Positions 18,550 through 26,566 of a stretch of DNA of 64,000 nt are shown here, piece by piece (positions within the stretch are counted from its first letter, which is position 1; every line of letters starts with the position of its first letter). The stretch lies in the NCBI RefSeq assembly GCF_003721435.2, contig NZ_CP054586.1:62001-126000 (forward strand), in the 5' to 3' direction. Made by a program: the position numbers and the translations under genes. The notes beneath the pieces were generated by a model that saw only the letters and a list, made by a program, of their open reading frames with translations, was not told the DNA's origin and ran no database searches. This stretch comes from Halorubrum sp. CBA1229 (GTDB lineage: Archaea > Halobacteriota > Halobacteria > Halobacteriales > Haloferacaceae).

Positions 18550-19065
18550 TTAGTGGCGGAGATATGCGACGAGGCAGGTCGTCAGGAGACAGAGGAGAAT
18601 GAGGATTGCCACGCCCAGGTGGGTCGTCACAATAATCGGTTGGAGATTTTCCGTGACAGTCAATCCTCCGAGGATAACCTGTAACGGAAGGAGGGCGAGA
18701 GCGGCCGTGGCCGACCATTTGATAGTCGGGGTATTCCGGTGTTTCACCCACGCTCCAAGGGTCGTGCCGACGATCAGAACTCCGGCCGTCATCGCCAGTC
18801 CACGGTGAGCCCACTCTGCGAAGATTTGTAGTGCAGAGTATGGCGAGTTAGCAATGATCTCGGGTTGAAGGAAGGGAACCCACGTCCCGTAGCAGGTTGG
18901 CCAATCGGGACAGGAAAGTCCAGCACCGATTGCACTAGTGTAGGCTCCGAGAAGCATCACGATATACGTCACTAGTAGCGTGAAACCGGCGACATGCCTG
19001 TACTCGACCGGAATCCTTGAAATCGTGGTTCGGACGTCGTGCCAGCGGAGTCGGACTTGAGACAT
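18550..19065 (-). CDS. ctaA: Half-size heme A synthase (COX15/CtaA family)
   Basis: The start chosen is ATG 19065 (MSQVRLRW), giving 171 residues with four membrane helices. The family motifs are present once: SAIGAGLSCPDWPTC with the loop Cys pair, EWAHRG with the first heme His, and VTTHLG with the second His. Typical CtaA proteins have eight helices from duplication of this unit; archaeal half-size forms that probably dimerise are known (Aeropyrum). It converts heme O to heme A for the cytochrome oxidase encoded 2.3 kb away. No heme O synthase (ctaB) is in the window. Confidence 0.85.
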   Translation of the reverse strand: MSQVRLRWHDVRTTISRIPVEYRHVAGFTLLVTYIVMLLGAYTSAIGAGLSCPDWPTCYGTWVPFLQPEIIANSPYSALQIFAEWAHRGLAMTAGVLIVGTTLGAWVKHRNTPTIKWSATAALALLPLQVILGGLTVTENLQPIIVTTHLGVAILILLCLLTTCLVAYLRH

Positions 19066-19238
19066 AATAGTGGGTGGATAGTCTAAATGGCGATATCCCA
19101 AGTTGATATCTTGGAAACAAAGTGGTAGGCCGAATTCCTACTGAATGGGACACCGCCCGATGTTCATCCCTGAGTATGTCCATGGAATTATCAAGGAAAC
19201 TCGCCGTTGTGGGGAAACCCAAATGCGTCAACATTATC

Positions 19239-20198
19239 ATGTCCAAAGAACACACTCGAGAACAGCCGGCAGAAGAAAGTGCCTGTGACGAGACGTCTGT
19301 CAACGACAATATCTGTCCCGAATGTCAGGGTCAGATTACCCGGAACGCCGATAGTAGTGAAGCGGCCTGCGAAAGCTGTGGCCTGGTTTTTCAAAGCGAT
19401 CCAATCGATCACGGCCCAGAATGGCGCACATTCATGTCAGACGATCGGGATGAAAAGGGTCGAGTCGGTGCCCCAATGACGCAACTAATACATGACAAAG
19501 GATTAAGTACAAAGATTGGCTGGCAGGATCAAGATTCGTACGGACACGCAGTTCCCGAGCGCAACCGGTTTCAACTACACCGCCTTCGGATGTGGGATGA
19601 GCGGTTTCGAGCAAAAAATGCGGATGAGCGGAATCTTAAGCAAGCACTCGGTGAAATTAGCCGAATGGCATCTGCTCTGGGAATTTCAAAACCGATACAG
19701 GAAACTGCCAGTATGCTCTATAGGCGTGCTGTAGAAGAGGATCTGCTACCTGGCCGATCAATTGAGGGGATGTCAACTGCATCATTATATGCAGCTACTC
19801 GGAAGCATGGAACTCCACGACCACTTGATGAATTTGCTGTGGTGAGCCGTGTTGAAAAGATTCGGATACAGCGAGCGTATCGATACCTGTCACGTGAACT
19901 CAATTTGGAGATTGAGCCCGAAAATCCGGCCCAATATATACCTCAATTTGCGTCAGCACTTGACATAAGCGACGAGGCAGAACGCCGCTCTCGTGAACTC
20001 CTTGAAGTGGCAACAGAGAAGGGAATTCATAGTGGAAAGAATCCGGCAGGAATGGCTGCTGCTGCTCTGTATGCAGCAACCCACCTAACCAACGAGAAAC
20101 AGACTCAGGAAACCGTGAGTGAGATCGCCCATGTTAGTCAAGTAACTATTCAAAATCGGTATAAGGAACTTCTAGAGGTGTACTCGGAGCATGACTAA
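19239..20198 (+). CDS. tfb: Transcription initiation factor TFB
   Basis: The start chosen is ATG 19239 (MSKEHTREQ); an upstream ATG at 19122 would add 39 residues with no family likeness. The 319-residue protein has the zinc ribbon ICPECQG...CESCGLVF (residues about 25-50), the B-finger region RVGAPMTQLIHDKGLSTKIGW, and two cyclin repeats (ISRMASALGIS... and ASALDISDEAERRS...GKNPAGMAAAALYAATH). It bridges TBP and RNA polymerase at BRE/TATA promoters. Haloarchaea carry several TFBs. Codon use here is clearly more AT-rich than in the metal genes, which hints at separate acquisition. Confidence 0.93.
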   Translation: MSKEHTREQPAEESACDETSVNDNICPECQGQITRNADSSEAACESCGLVFQSDPIDHGPEWRTFMSDDRDEKGRVGAPMTQLIHDKGLSTKIGWQDQDSYGHAVPERNRFQLHRLRMWDERFRAKNADERNLKQALGEISRMASALGISKPIQETASMLYRRAVEEDLLPGRSIEGMSTASLYAATRKHGTPRPLDEFAVVSRVEKIRIQRAYRYLSRELNLEIEPENPAQYIPQFASALDISDEAERRSRELLEVATEKGIHSGKNPAGMAAAALYAATHLTNEKQTQETVSEIAHVSQVTIQNRYKELLEVYSEHD

Positions 20199-20314
20199 TT
20201 TGAAGCCTGTAAGAACAACGTGCTCCTACAAGTAGAATTAAAATGGATAGAGTATTAGCTTTAGTAATAAACGATTCTGTACACAAATCAATAACTAGTT
20301 CCAAGAGTTCCACG

Positions 20315-20338
20315 GAATTGCTGGAGAATGACCAATTC
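20315..20338. promoter_or_regulatory. Dyad upstream of the HTH + DUF7521 operon
   Basis: GAATTG and CAATTC are 6-base arms with a 12-base spacer, 40-63 bases before the ATG at 20378. It contains TTGCTGG, also present in the palindrome in front of the related operon at 55062. A site for the encoded HTH protein is possible. Confidence 0.3.
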
Positions 20339-20377
20339 TACGAAAGATAAGATTTTTCAGGAGACGGTAATCGAACA

Positions 20378-20755
20378 ATGGAAGACAACTCAGTACCGGC
20401 CGAAGATAAGCCGGCACTACAGGATGTGCTCGATGCACTTGATGATCCTGATTGTCGATCCATCCTTCGAGAAATTCATGAACCCATGACAGCAAAAGAA
20501 TTGAGCGAAATTTGTGACATCCCGAAATCAACGCTGTATCGTAAGTTAGATCTTCTCAGTTCTGCTTGTCTTGTCAAAGAACAAGATACGATCGGAACCG
20601 AGGGAGGACGAGTAACCTACTATGAGCGATCATTTAATGATGTGATGATTTCTATTGATGATATGGGTGATTTTTCAGTGAATATCCAACACAGATCACG
20701 ATCTACCGATAAACATCTTGTAGACATCTGGTCGATGATGGGAGATGAAATATGA
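20378..20755 (+). CDS. Winged-helix regulator (ArsR-like HTH) paired with a DUF7521 protein
   Basis: The 125-residue protein has a winged helix at about residues 13-85: LDDPDCRSILREI, then MTAKELSEICDIPKSTLYRKLDLL as helix-turn-helix, then a wing (GGRVTYYERS). No metal-binding Cys cluster is seen. Its TGA overlaps the next ATG by four bases, so it is translated with the membrane protein that follows. The same gene pair recurs at 55062-55702. The pairing suggests a regulator that acts with or through a small membrane protein; no ligand can be named. Confidence 0.8.
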   Translation: MEDNSVPAEDKPALQDVLDALDDPDCRSILREIHEPMTAKELSEICDIPKSTLYRKLDLLSSACLVKEQDTIGTEGGRVTYYERSFNDVMISIDDMGDFSVNIQHRSRSTDKHLVDIWSMMGDEI

Positions 20756-21030
20756 CTGCCATTGTAACGGCGATCGCAGTCGTCAAGTTCGTCATCCTGA
20801 TTCTTGGTGGTAGTATTACGTATATTGCATTTAAAGCGTATCGACACACAGGTGAGGAGTCACTACAGATGATGGGCGTTGGTTTCGGGATTCTTACACT
20901 AGGAGCCGCTCTGACCGGTATAGCAAATCAGTTATTTTCTGTTGGGTTGGCGCACGTTGTACTCATTAATAGCTTGTTTGTCGCTTCAGGCCTCGCAGTG
21001 ATCGTATACTCTCTGTATATCCAGAAATAA
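20752..21030 (+). CDS. Small three-helix membrane protein (DUF7521-like)
   Basis: A 92-residue protein with three membrane segments. The family pattern is a first helix ending in TYIAFKAYRHTG, then MMGVGFGILTLGAALTGI, then a C-terminal helix and a short basic tail. Two homologues lie at 55415-55702 and 55705-55980, with GYRRSN and AYRRTG at the same place. It overlaps the HTH gene by four bases. Function unknown; a membrane sensor or partner for the HTH protein is inference. Confidence 0.75.
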   Translation: MTAIVTAIAVVKFVILILGGSITYIAFKAYRHTGEESLQMMGVGFGILTLGAALTGIANQLFSVGLAHVVLINSLFVASGLAVIVYSLYIQK

Positions 21031-21094
21031 TCGCGATAGCAAACGATTGACCCAGATTAGTCGTTATACTCTGTACTGGCGGTTGAGATAGAAC

Positions 21095-21305
21095 TGCTCA
21101 GTGGAATCCGCAGAAGACGTCGAAATTGGGCTACTCTGTGCTCGGCTCAAGAACACTGCGGAGAGAATTCAGAGTTAGTACTTAGCAGAGAGGGAATAGA
21201 TCGAGACCACTGAGAGGATCTATCCAACTCCTCGACGTCGAATCGCGAAGTAATCGTCTTTTTAGAGATCGTGATCCTTGTGCCGTCATCGGATTCAACA
21301 GAGCA
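21095..21305. repeat. MITE-like element, long copy
   Basis: A 211-base noncoding unit bounded by TGCTCAGTGGAATCC (21095-21109) and the complement of TGCTCTGTTGAATCC (21291-21305). It shares ends and internal blocks with the copy at 4761-4868 and adds about 100 internal bases. No open frame. It fills the gap between the DUF7521 gene and the oxidase operon. Confidence 0.65.
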
Positions 21306-21342
21306 GAACAAAGCCGAAAAACAGTGAGTGCGTTTATGACTC

Positions 21343-23841
21343 TCAGAAGAGGTAGAACAGCGGAAAAATGAACACCCAGACGATGTCCACGAAGTGCCAG
21401 TAGAGGCCGAAGTATTCGATCGGCCGCTCGTCGTCGAGGTAGTGACCCTGATACGCCCTGACGAACAGGAAGATAGCGATCAGGAGGCCAATGACGACGT
21501 GGACTCCATGGAGCCCCGTTGTGACGTAGTAGATCGACGCCTGAATCGGGTCACCGTGGGCGTTGGCCGAAATCGTCACACCACGTTCAAAGATCTCTTT
21601 GTTCCACTCCCATAGTTTGATGCCCAAAAACGCAAATCCAAGTACAATGGTTGTACCGAGGGATGCGAGCAATCCTTTCCGGCTTTCCCGGCGAGCGGCC
21701 ACCAGCGCCAAAATCACGGTGAACGATGAGGTGAGCAGGACGAACGTGTTGATCAGTCCTGGAAGTGCATCCGTCAGCGGCTCCCAAGTCATCCATCCAG
21801 CGTTGTACCGGACGAAGATAGCTGCTGAGAGGAACGCGCCAAAGACGATCACGTCCGACGCGATGAAAAACCACACTCCCAGTTTTACTTTTTCAACGCT
21901 TTCAAACGGCCATCGCTCTGCAAACTCGGTCGGTGGAGCGTAAAAGTCTTCGAGCCCCCACTTCACGCCGGTCCATATAACTCCGACTAATCCGATAACT
22001 ATGAGTATCGGGTATATCGGGTTTGAGATTGTTACGCCCGTCGATGCGAGCGATTCACCCAGCTCGAAGACAACATTATCGCGGAACCCGGTGAGGCCTA
22101 GGAATAACACACCAACAGCTAGCGAAAGAGCAAGCGGCCAGATACTTGCGTGGCTCGGATGCTTATCCCAGTATGGGTACTTTTTGATATGCTTTGGATG
22201 TGTGTCACCACCGTCAGTAGCCCTGTTCCCATCCGTGTCGGTCTTTACCGCAGGACCACCGTCCGGAACATAGTCTTTTACGAACTCCAGCTTTCCAGAA
22301 GCATACGACGGCCGGTTCGGCCAATTCTCTAGCGGCGGCGGCGAGGAGACCGCCCACTCTGCCGTCCGTGAGTAATCCCATGGGTTCGCCCCAGCATCAG
22401 GACCGGAAACGTACGACTTCGCAAAATTATAAAACATGATGAAAAAGGAGAACCCGAGGACGAATGCACCGATTGTGCCGAACTGATGGTAAATCTGGAG
22501 CTCAGGGTTGTACTCGAAGACGCGGCGAGGGGTTTCCCATCCGAGGAACATTGAGAAGTAGACGGCATTAAATCCGATGAAAAACAACACGAAATGGATC
22601 TTCCCAAGAAGTTCATTATACATCTTCCCAGTTATTTTTGGGAACCAGTAGTACGCGGCACCAATTAGTGCCGTGGCACCGCCAAACATAACGTAGTGGA
22701 AGTGTGCGACCACCCAGTAGGTGCCACGGAACTCGTAGTCGAGGACGATAGCACCGAGGAACACCCCGGTAATGCCACCGAGAATGAACAACAGTAGCGC
22801 CCCGAACGCAAAGAGGAACGGCGTCGTAACCTGAATACGCCCCTTAATCAGTGTATAGATCAGCGAGAACACGATCAGGTCAAAGGGTAACGAGATTCCG
22901 ATCGTTGTTGCCATCATCAGGGTCTTGATTTCCAAATTGATCGTGGTGAGGAACATGTGGTGCATCCACACGAGGAACGACTGGACCGAAACAAGACAGA
23001 TAGCAATGATAACCCATTTTCGGCCGACAAGCCGGCGTCCGGAAAACGTCTGGAACAACTCCAACATCGCACCAAGTGCAGGGAAAAAGACGATGTACAC
23101 TTCTGGATGTCCGAAGAACCAGAACAGATGCCCCCACAAGAGGGACCCACCCTCAGTGGCCGAGAAGTAGACGCTCCCTAGTACACGGTCGGACGCCAAA
23201 ATAAGTCCCGCGGCAAGCAGCGCAGCGAACGCGAACAGCATCATCCACACCGTCGCAAGGATGGTCCAAGTGAACATCGGCATATCCATGATACCCATCC
23301 CTTCGGCTCTGGAGTGATGAATTGACACAAGGAAATTCACTGAAGAGGCGGTGACCCCAATAGTGAACATTGCAAGCGCGAGTATCGCTCCCGTCGAACC
23401 GATGCTCGGCGTGTACGCGGGTATGTTGAGCGGTGCGTATATAGTCCATCCAGCGCTCAGTGTGCCGCCCTGAAAGAAGCTGATTGATAACAGCACGCCA
23501 GAGAACAGATACATCCAATACGAGAGTGCGTTCAGTCGCGGGAACGCAAGGTCATCGGCGCCTATCTGGAGCGGGACGAAGTAGTTCGCGAACCCGAAGG
23601 CAAACGGGGAAAGGAACCAGAACACCATTATCAGCCCGTGGGCTGTGACCGCTTCGTTATACGCGAGCCCAGACAAGATTTGACTCGTCGGCTCCCACAG
23701 CTGGATGCGGATCAACAGCGCGAGCACGCCGCCGAACAGCAGGAAGAACAGCGCGGTGATCGTGTATAAGATTCCGATATCCTTGTGATTCGTCGTGATG
23801 AGCCAGCGTTTCACCGAGCTCGTGGGTGGAAGATCACTCAT
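21343..23841 (-). CDS. coxAC: Cytochrome c oxidase subunit I fused to subunit III
   Basis: The 832-residue product joins subunit I (about residues 1-560) to subunit III (about 625-832). Subunit I has [12 protein letters not shown] with a heme a ligand, [13 protein letters not shown] with CuB His, the proton-channel Glu and the cross-linked Tyr, WMHHMF with two CuB His, and [12 protein letters not shown] with the other heme ligands. This is an A-type heme-copper oxidase. Subunit III is recognised by [22 protein letters not shown] and the C-terminal [20 protein letters not shown]. The fusion is known in other prokaryotes, including haloarchaea. Its ATG overlaps the subunit II stop by four bases. 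Confidence 0.95.
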   Translation of the reverse strand: MSDLPPTSSVKRWLITTNHKDIGILYTITALFFLLFGGVLALLIRIQLWEPTSQILSGLAYNEAVTAHGLIMVFWFLSPFAFGFANYFVPLQIGADDLAFPRLNALSYWMYLFSGVLLSISFFQGGTLSAGWTIYAPLNIPAYTPSIGSTGAILALAMFTIGVTASSVNFLVSIHHSRAEGMGIMDMPMFTWTILATVWMMLFAFAALLAAGLILASDRVLGSVYFSATEGGSLLWGHLFWFFGHPEVYIVFFPALGAMLELFQTFSGRRLVGRKWVIIAICLVSVQSFLVWMHHMFLTTINLEIKTLMMATTIGISLPFDLIVFSLIYTLIKGRIQVTTPFLFAFGALLLFILGGITGVFLGAIVLDYEFRGTYWVVAHFHYVMFGGATALIGAAYYWFPKITGKMYNELLGKIHFVLFFIGFNAVYFSMFLGWETPRRVFEYNPELQIYHQFGTIGAFVLGFSFFIMFYNFAKSYVSGPDAGANPWDYSRTAEWAVSSPPPLENWPNRPSYASGKLEFVKDYVPDGGPAVKTDTDGNRATDGGDTHPKHIKKYPYWDKHPSHASIWPLALSLAVGVLFLGLTGFRDNVVFELGESLASTGVTISNPIYPILIVIGLVGVIWTGVKWGLEDFYAPPTEFAERWPFESVEKVKLGVWFFIASDVIVFGAFLSAAIFVRYNAGWMTWEPLTDALPGLINTFVLLTSSFTVILALVAARRESRKGLLASLGTTIVLGFAFLGIKLWEWNKEIFERGVTISANAHGDPIQASIYYVTTGLHGVHVVIGLLIAIFLFVRAYQGHYLDDERPIEYFGLYWHFVDIVWVFIFPLFYLF

Positions 23842-24614
23842 ACAGGGACACCTCCGGTGGGCGCGGCGTCGATGCTGGATGCGTTCGTGCCGCTAGATGC
23901 GTTTTTACTTTGAGTTCCAGCGTACCACTCTTCCCACTCCTCTTGCGGGAGCACCGTGATTTGACCAGTCATCGCGGAGTGACCGGCACCACATAGCTCA
24001 AAGCACTCAACCCTGTACGTTGCTTCGCCTCCCTGTTTTTCCACTTGTTCAGAACTTACAGAAAACCAGACATTGCTGTACTCTCCGGGGATGGCATCAG
24101 ATTTTATCCGCAACTCCGACGATCCGAAGTTGTGCCACACATCGCGTGAGGTCACATTGAGATCAACACGCTGATCGGCCGGCACGATCATCTCGCCGGT
24201 CGTGGTGTGACCATTCGGGTACTCGTACTCCCAGCCGAACTGGTACCCCTCAACGAGAATCTCAATGTCACCCTCGTCGCTCGTGTCGGGCCCCTCTTCG
24301 ACGTAGAGGAGAAGCCCATACGCGTACACCACGAGGCTGATGACGACGATCGCGCTCAACCCGAACGACAGGAAGAGCTTCTTGGCTTTGGGACCGCCCT
24401 GTCCTGTCGGAAGCTCTCCGACTGTGGGCGCGTCGAAGTCCGCTTTTGGTTCACTCCCATCGTCACGGTACTTATACACATTCCACAGTGTGTACGTGAC
24501 GACAATCGTACCGACGAGCGTCCCGAGTGTGAGGAAGACGAGAAAGATCTCGTCAAAGACCTCAGCCTGTGCCCGCCAGTCACTTCCCTGTTGTAGGACG
24601 GTTGGGTTTATCAT
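23838..24614 (-). CDS. coxB: Cytochrome c oxidase subunit II with CuA site
   Basis: The start chosen is ATG 24614 (MINPTVLQQ). The 258-residue protein has two membrane helices, then a cupredoxin domain. CuA ligands are visible as WHNF (His) and [12 protein letters not shown] (two Cys, a Glu backbone position, His and Met). It takes electrons from an external donor, plausibly one of the halocyanins in the window, and passes them to subunit I. It is the first gene of the oxidase operon; a TATA-like TAATAAG lies about 45 bases upstream on the minus strand. Confidence 0.95.
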   Translation of the reverse strand: MINPTVLQQGSDWRAQAEVFDEIFLVFLTLGTLVGTIVVTYTLWNVYKYRDDGSEPKADFDAPTVGELPTGQGGPKAKKLFLSFGLSAIVVISLVVYAYGLLLYVEEGPDTSDEGDIEILVEGYQFGWEYEYPNGHTTTGEMIVPADQRVDLNVTSRDVWHNFGSSELRIKSDAIPGEYSNVWFSVSSEQVEKQGGEATYRVECFELCGAGHSAMTGQITVLPQEEWEEWYAGTQSKNASSGTNASSIDAAPTGGVPV

Positions 24615-24730
24615 ACGTGTCTCACGACTCTTGCGGGGCGCTTCACGAGGATTCACTTATTACTTTGTTTCGAATGCGTTATTCAATCCGATCACGGCGC
24701 CAAGACACTGTTGCCGTCTATCACGAATAG

Positions 24731-24931
24731 GATATCAAGTACGTCGACGACGAAAAATCCTCGCGGGACCGCATCGTCCTCGGTCACGAAAAACACCTCA
24801 ACGCATCTACCTACGATACGCAGCTGGTCCGAGCTGTCGAGAGTATATTATTTCGCTTTGACTGGAACAGGAGCGACATCCGACACGAGCTCAGTGGAAT
24901 ACGTGTAGTTGATTTCACGGACTGGGTCTGA
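24731..24931 (+). pseudogene. C-terminal fragment resembling family B DNA polymerase
   Basis: An open stretch of 66 codons ending at TGA 24929-24931 reads IKYVDDEKSSRDRIVLGHE, TYDTQLVRAVESILFRFDW and IRHELSG. This resembles the extreme C-terminus of archaeal PolB proteins, where a Tyr..Leu.RAAES.L..LGW..DEI element closes the thumb. A stop lies in frame just upstream, and no polymerase body is present. The match is from memory of the family and is moderate. It marks a recombination scar between the oxidase operon and the mobile segment. Confidence 0.4.
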
Positions 24932-24959
24932 CCTCCTCCCGATTTTGAGTTGTAAACTC

Positions 24960-25229
24960 GTGACGAGGGGAAGGAGTGAACAGGAAGAGGAACCACACGG
25001 GCTCGCAGTAAAGGCCGAACTCGACGACTACTACGAACAAGAGATCAACCACGGGCGGCTCTATCCAAACCTCGACGACCTCGTCAACAAAGGACTGCTC
25101 GAGAAAGGTGAACTCGACAAGCGGACGAACGTGTACACGGTCACGCAACGCGGATTGCGGGAGATCGAGGCGCGACGTGAGTGGGAAAGTCAGTATTTAG
25201 AAGACGTGAACGCACCCGCTACGTCGTAG
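24960..25229 (+). pseudogene. N-terminally truncated PadR-like winged-helix regulator
   Basis: From about 24978 the frame reads EPHGLAVKAELDDYYEQEINHGRLYPNLDDL and continues to YTVTQRGLREIEARREWESQYL, the usual PadR-like domain common in haloarchaeal viruses and genomes. The first helix (about 20 residues, normally ahead of the HTH) is replaced by unrelated sequence, with GTG 24960 the only reasonable start. It may be a remnant, or still yield a 90-residue protein missing helix 1. It lies 54 bases ahead of the Fic-like gene on the same strand. Confidence 0.6.
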
Positions 25230-25282
25230 AATCATTATAAAAGCGGGACTGCTTTACCCACTTCCCACGAATACACAGTAAG

Positions 25283-26170
25283 ATGGCTCGGCTCGTCTTC
25301 TATCACCACCCACAGGCCGAGAATTTCTCACTCAAATATAGCTCGGCATCGGTAGCAGAAATCCTGTCTCAGCGAGAGCAATCCGACGAGTCGACAAAAC
25401 TCATCGGGTACCCCTTCGAAACACCGGTCTATGTGCTCTACGAAGGCGATTCAGAGATCGAATCTGCCCAAGATATCGACTTCGATCAGGAATGGCTAAG
25501 CGACCGTATTCGTGACCTCCCCCGTCCTGGGCAAGTTGTCGCCTTCCGGTTAGTGGAGTTGCTCGAGGCAGCTGTCGATGTTCGAGATGAGGATGAGTTT
25601 CGGCTCTACAAGGAGTTCGAACCGCAAAAAATCCAACAGGCACTCGATCACGTGTCCTGGGGAGCCCCACTTCCGACCGTCGCTGGAGAGGTGATGTCAA
25701 ATTTGATCCTCCGCCATTCCCTCCCGAATGCGAATCATCGAACTGGCATCGCGATGCTGCAGTTCTGTATTGAGAGTGTGGACCCGGATTTTGAGATGCC
25801 ACGAACACACGTCGACGACGATACCTGGCGAGAGTGGGTCGATCCCTACATCGTTGATTCCAAGCGGCTCATCACGGTCCGCCGGAATAACCTCCGTTTC
25901 AAGCAACTCGAAGACTTGGACGTCGACGTCGTTGAACGGAAAGACGGGATCCAAATCCGATTAGCCGAGTTCGAGCTGGATATGCACTGGCGAGAAGCCC
26001 TCTCAGAATACGCTGAGCAGCACGAATCGCACTGTACGGACTTCGCTCAGGCGGTCCTCCAACGCGCAGAACGGGACGATCTGCTCGCTCGTCAGGGACC
26101 CACGAAACAAGAGTTCATCACGTATCTGGAGGACGGACTCGTCGAACGAGACTTCAGAGAAATGTTCTGA
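25283..26170 (+). CDS. Fic/Doc-superfamily-like protein
   Basis: The 295-residue protein has in its centre (about residues 137-160) TVAGEVMSNLILRHSLPNANHRTGIAML. This aligns with the Doc/Fic signature HPFxDGNKRTA: His, Asn and Arg-Thr are kept, Gly is Ala and Lys is His. Fic proteins transfer AMP or phosphate to targets, and Doc is the toxin of phage P1. The N-terminal 110 residues and C-terminal 110 residues are not recognised. The setting (fragments, integrase, CARF regulator) supports a toxin or defence effector, but catalysis is not proven because two active-loop residues differ. Confidence 0.6.
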   Translation: MARLVFYHHPQAENFSLKYSSASVAEILSQREQSDESTKLIGYPFETPVYVLYEGDSEIESAQDIDFDQEWLSDRIRDLPRPGQVVAFRLVELLEAAVDVRDEDEFRLYKEFEPQKIQQALDHVSWGAPLPTVAGEVMSNLILRHSLPNANHRTGIAMLQFCIESVDPDFEMPRTHVDDDTWREWVDPYIVDSKRLITVRRNNLRFKQLEDLDVDVVERKDGIQIRLAEFELDMHWREALSEYAEQHESHCTDFAQAVLQRAERDDLLARQGPTKQEFITYLEDGLVERDFREMF

Positions 26171-26275
26171 TCAGTCGCGAAGCTCAGCGACCGACTGACC
26201 GACCTCACGGACGTGTTCACTTCGCTCGAGGTCAAGTTCCTCAGCGAGGTAGTCAACTGTCTCTTCCAGGCTCAT
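26171..26275 (-). CDS. 34-residue acidic protein convergent with the Fic-like gene
   Basis: The frame from ATG 26275 to TGA 26171 gives MSLEETVDYLAEEL followed by DLERSEHVREVGQSVAELRD, probably two short amphipathic helices. A strong promoter supports it: TTTATA on the minus strand about 27 bases upstream and a perfect palindrome just beyond it (26310-26328). It ends one base from the Fic-like stop. It could be a tiny antitoxin or dimerisation peptide for the Fic-like protein. Nothing in the family is recognised. Confidence 0.5.
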   Translation of the reverse strand: MSLEETVDYLAEELDLERSEHVREVGQSVAELRD

Positions 26276-26309
26276 ATGCGAAGAAAGTCCGCGAAGAGGT
26301 ATAAACCTA

Positions 26310-26328
26310 GTGCTGAACGCTTCAGCAC
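26310..26328. promoter_or_regulatory. Perfect palindrome in the promoter of the 34-residue protein
   Basis: GTGCTGAACGCTTCAGCAC has perfect 8-base arms and a 3-base centre. It abuts the TATA-like TTTATACC of the minus-strand promoter (26296-26303 on the top strand as GGTATAAA). The place fits an operator that blocks TFB/TBP, as in self-regulated toxin-antitoxin genes. Confidence 0.5.
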
Positions 26329-26353
26329 AGGCTGGTTGTAATCAATCCATCAT

Positions 26354-26566
26354 CTACCGAATACGAGAATATCGATAGCTGTCTTTGATTCGGCGATGGT
26401 GATACTTTCCGTGAGAGGATGCCGCCATCAGTCCTTGATAGATTCTCTTAGGGACGTTGTAGTATTGATAGACTCGGCCACTGTGGAATTCGATCTCGAG
26501 GGTGTTCGAACTCTGATCGTAGCCGACACTTTTCAGGTTACTCGACGAAACGGGTGTTCGGTTCAT
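26354..26566 (-). CDS. KTSC-domain protein
   Basis: A 70-residue protein that is almost wholly a KTSC domain: SSNLKSVGYDQSSNTLEIEFHSGRVYQYYNVP, then IYQGLMAASSHGKYHHRRIKDSYRYSRI. This small beta-alpha fold resembles the C-terminal end of some lysyl-tRNA synthetases and occurs alone or next to defence and phage genes; its biochemical role is unknown. Its ATG overlaps the stop of the JAB-E1 gene by four bases, so it is the third gene of the ubiquitin-like operon. It might be a substrate, a partner or an adaptor in that system (inference). Confidence 0.8.
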   Translation of the reverse strand: MNRTPVSSSNLKSVGYDQSSNTLEIEFHSGRVYQYYNVPKRIYQGLMAASSHGKYHHRRIKDSYRYSRIR

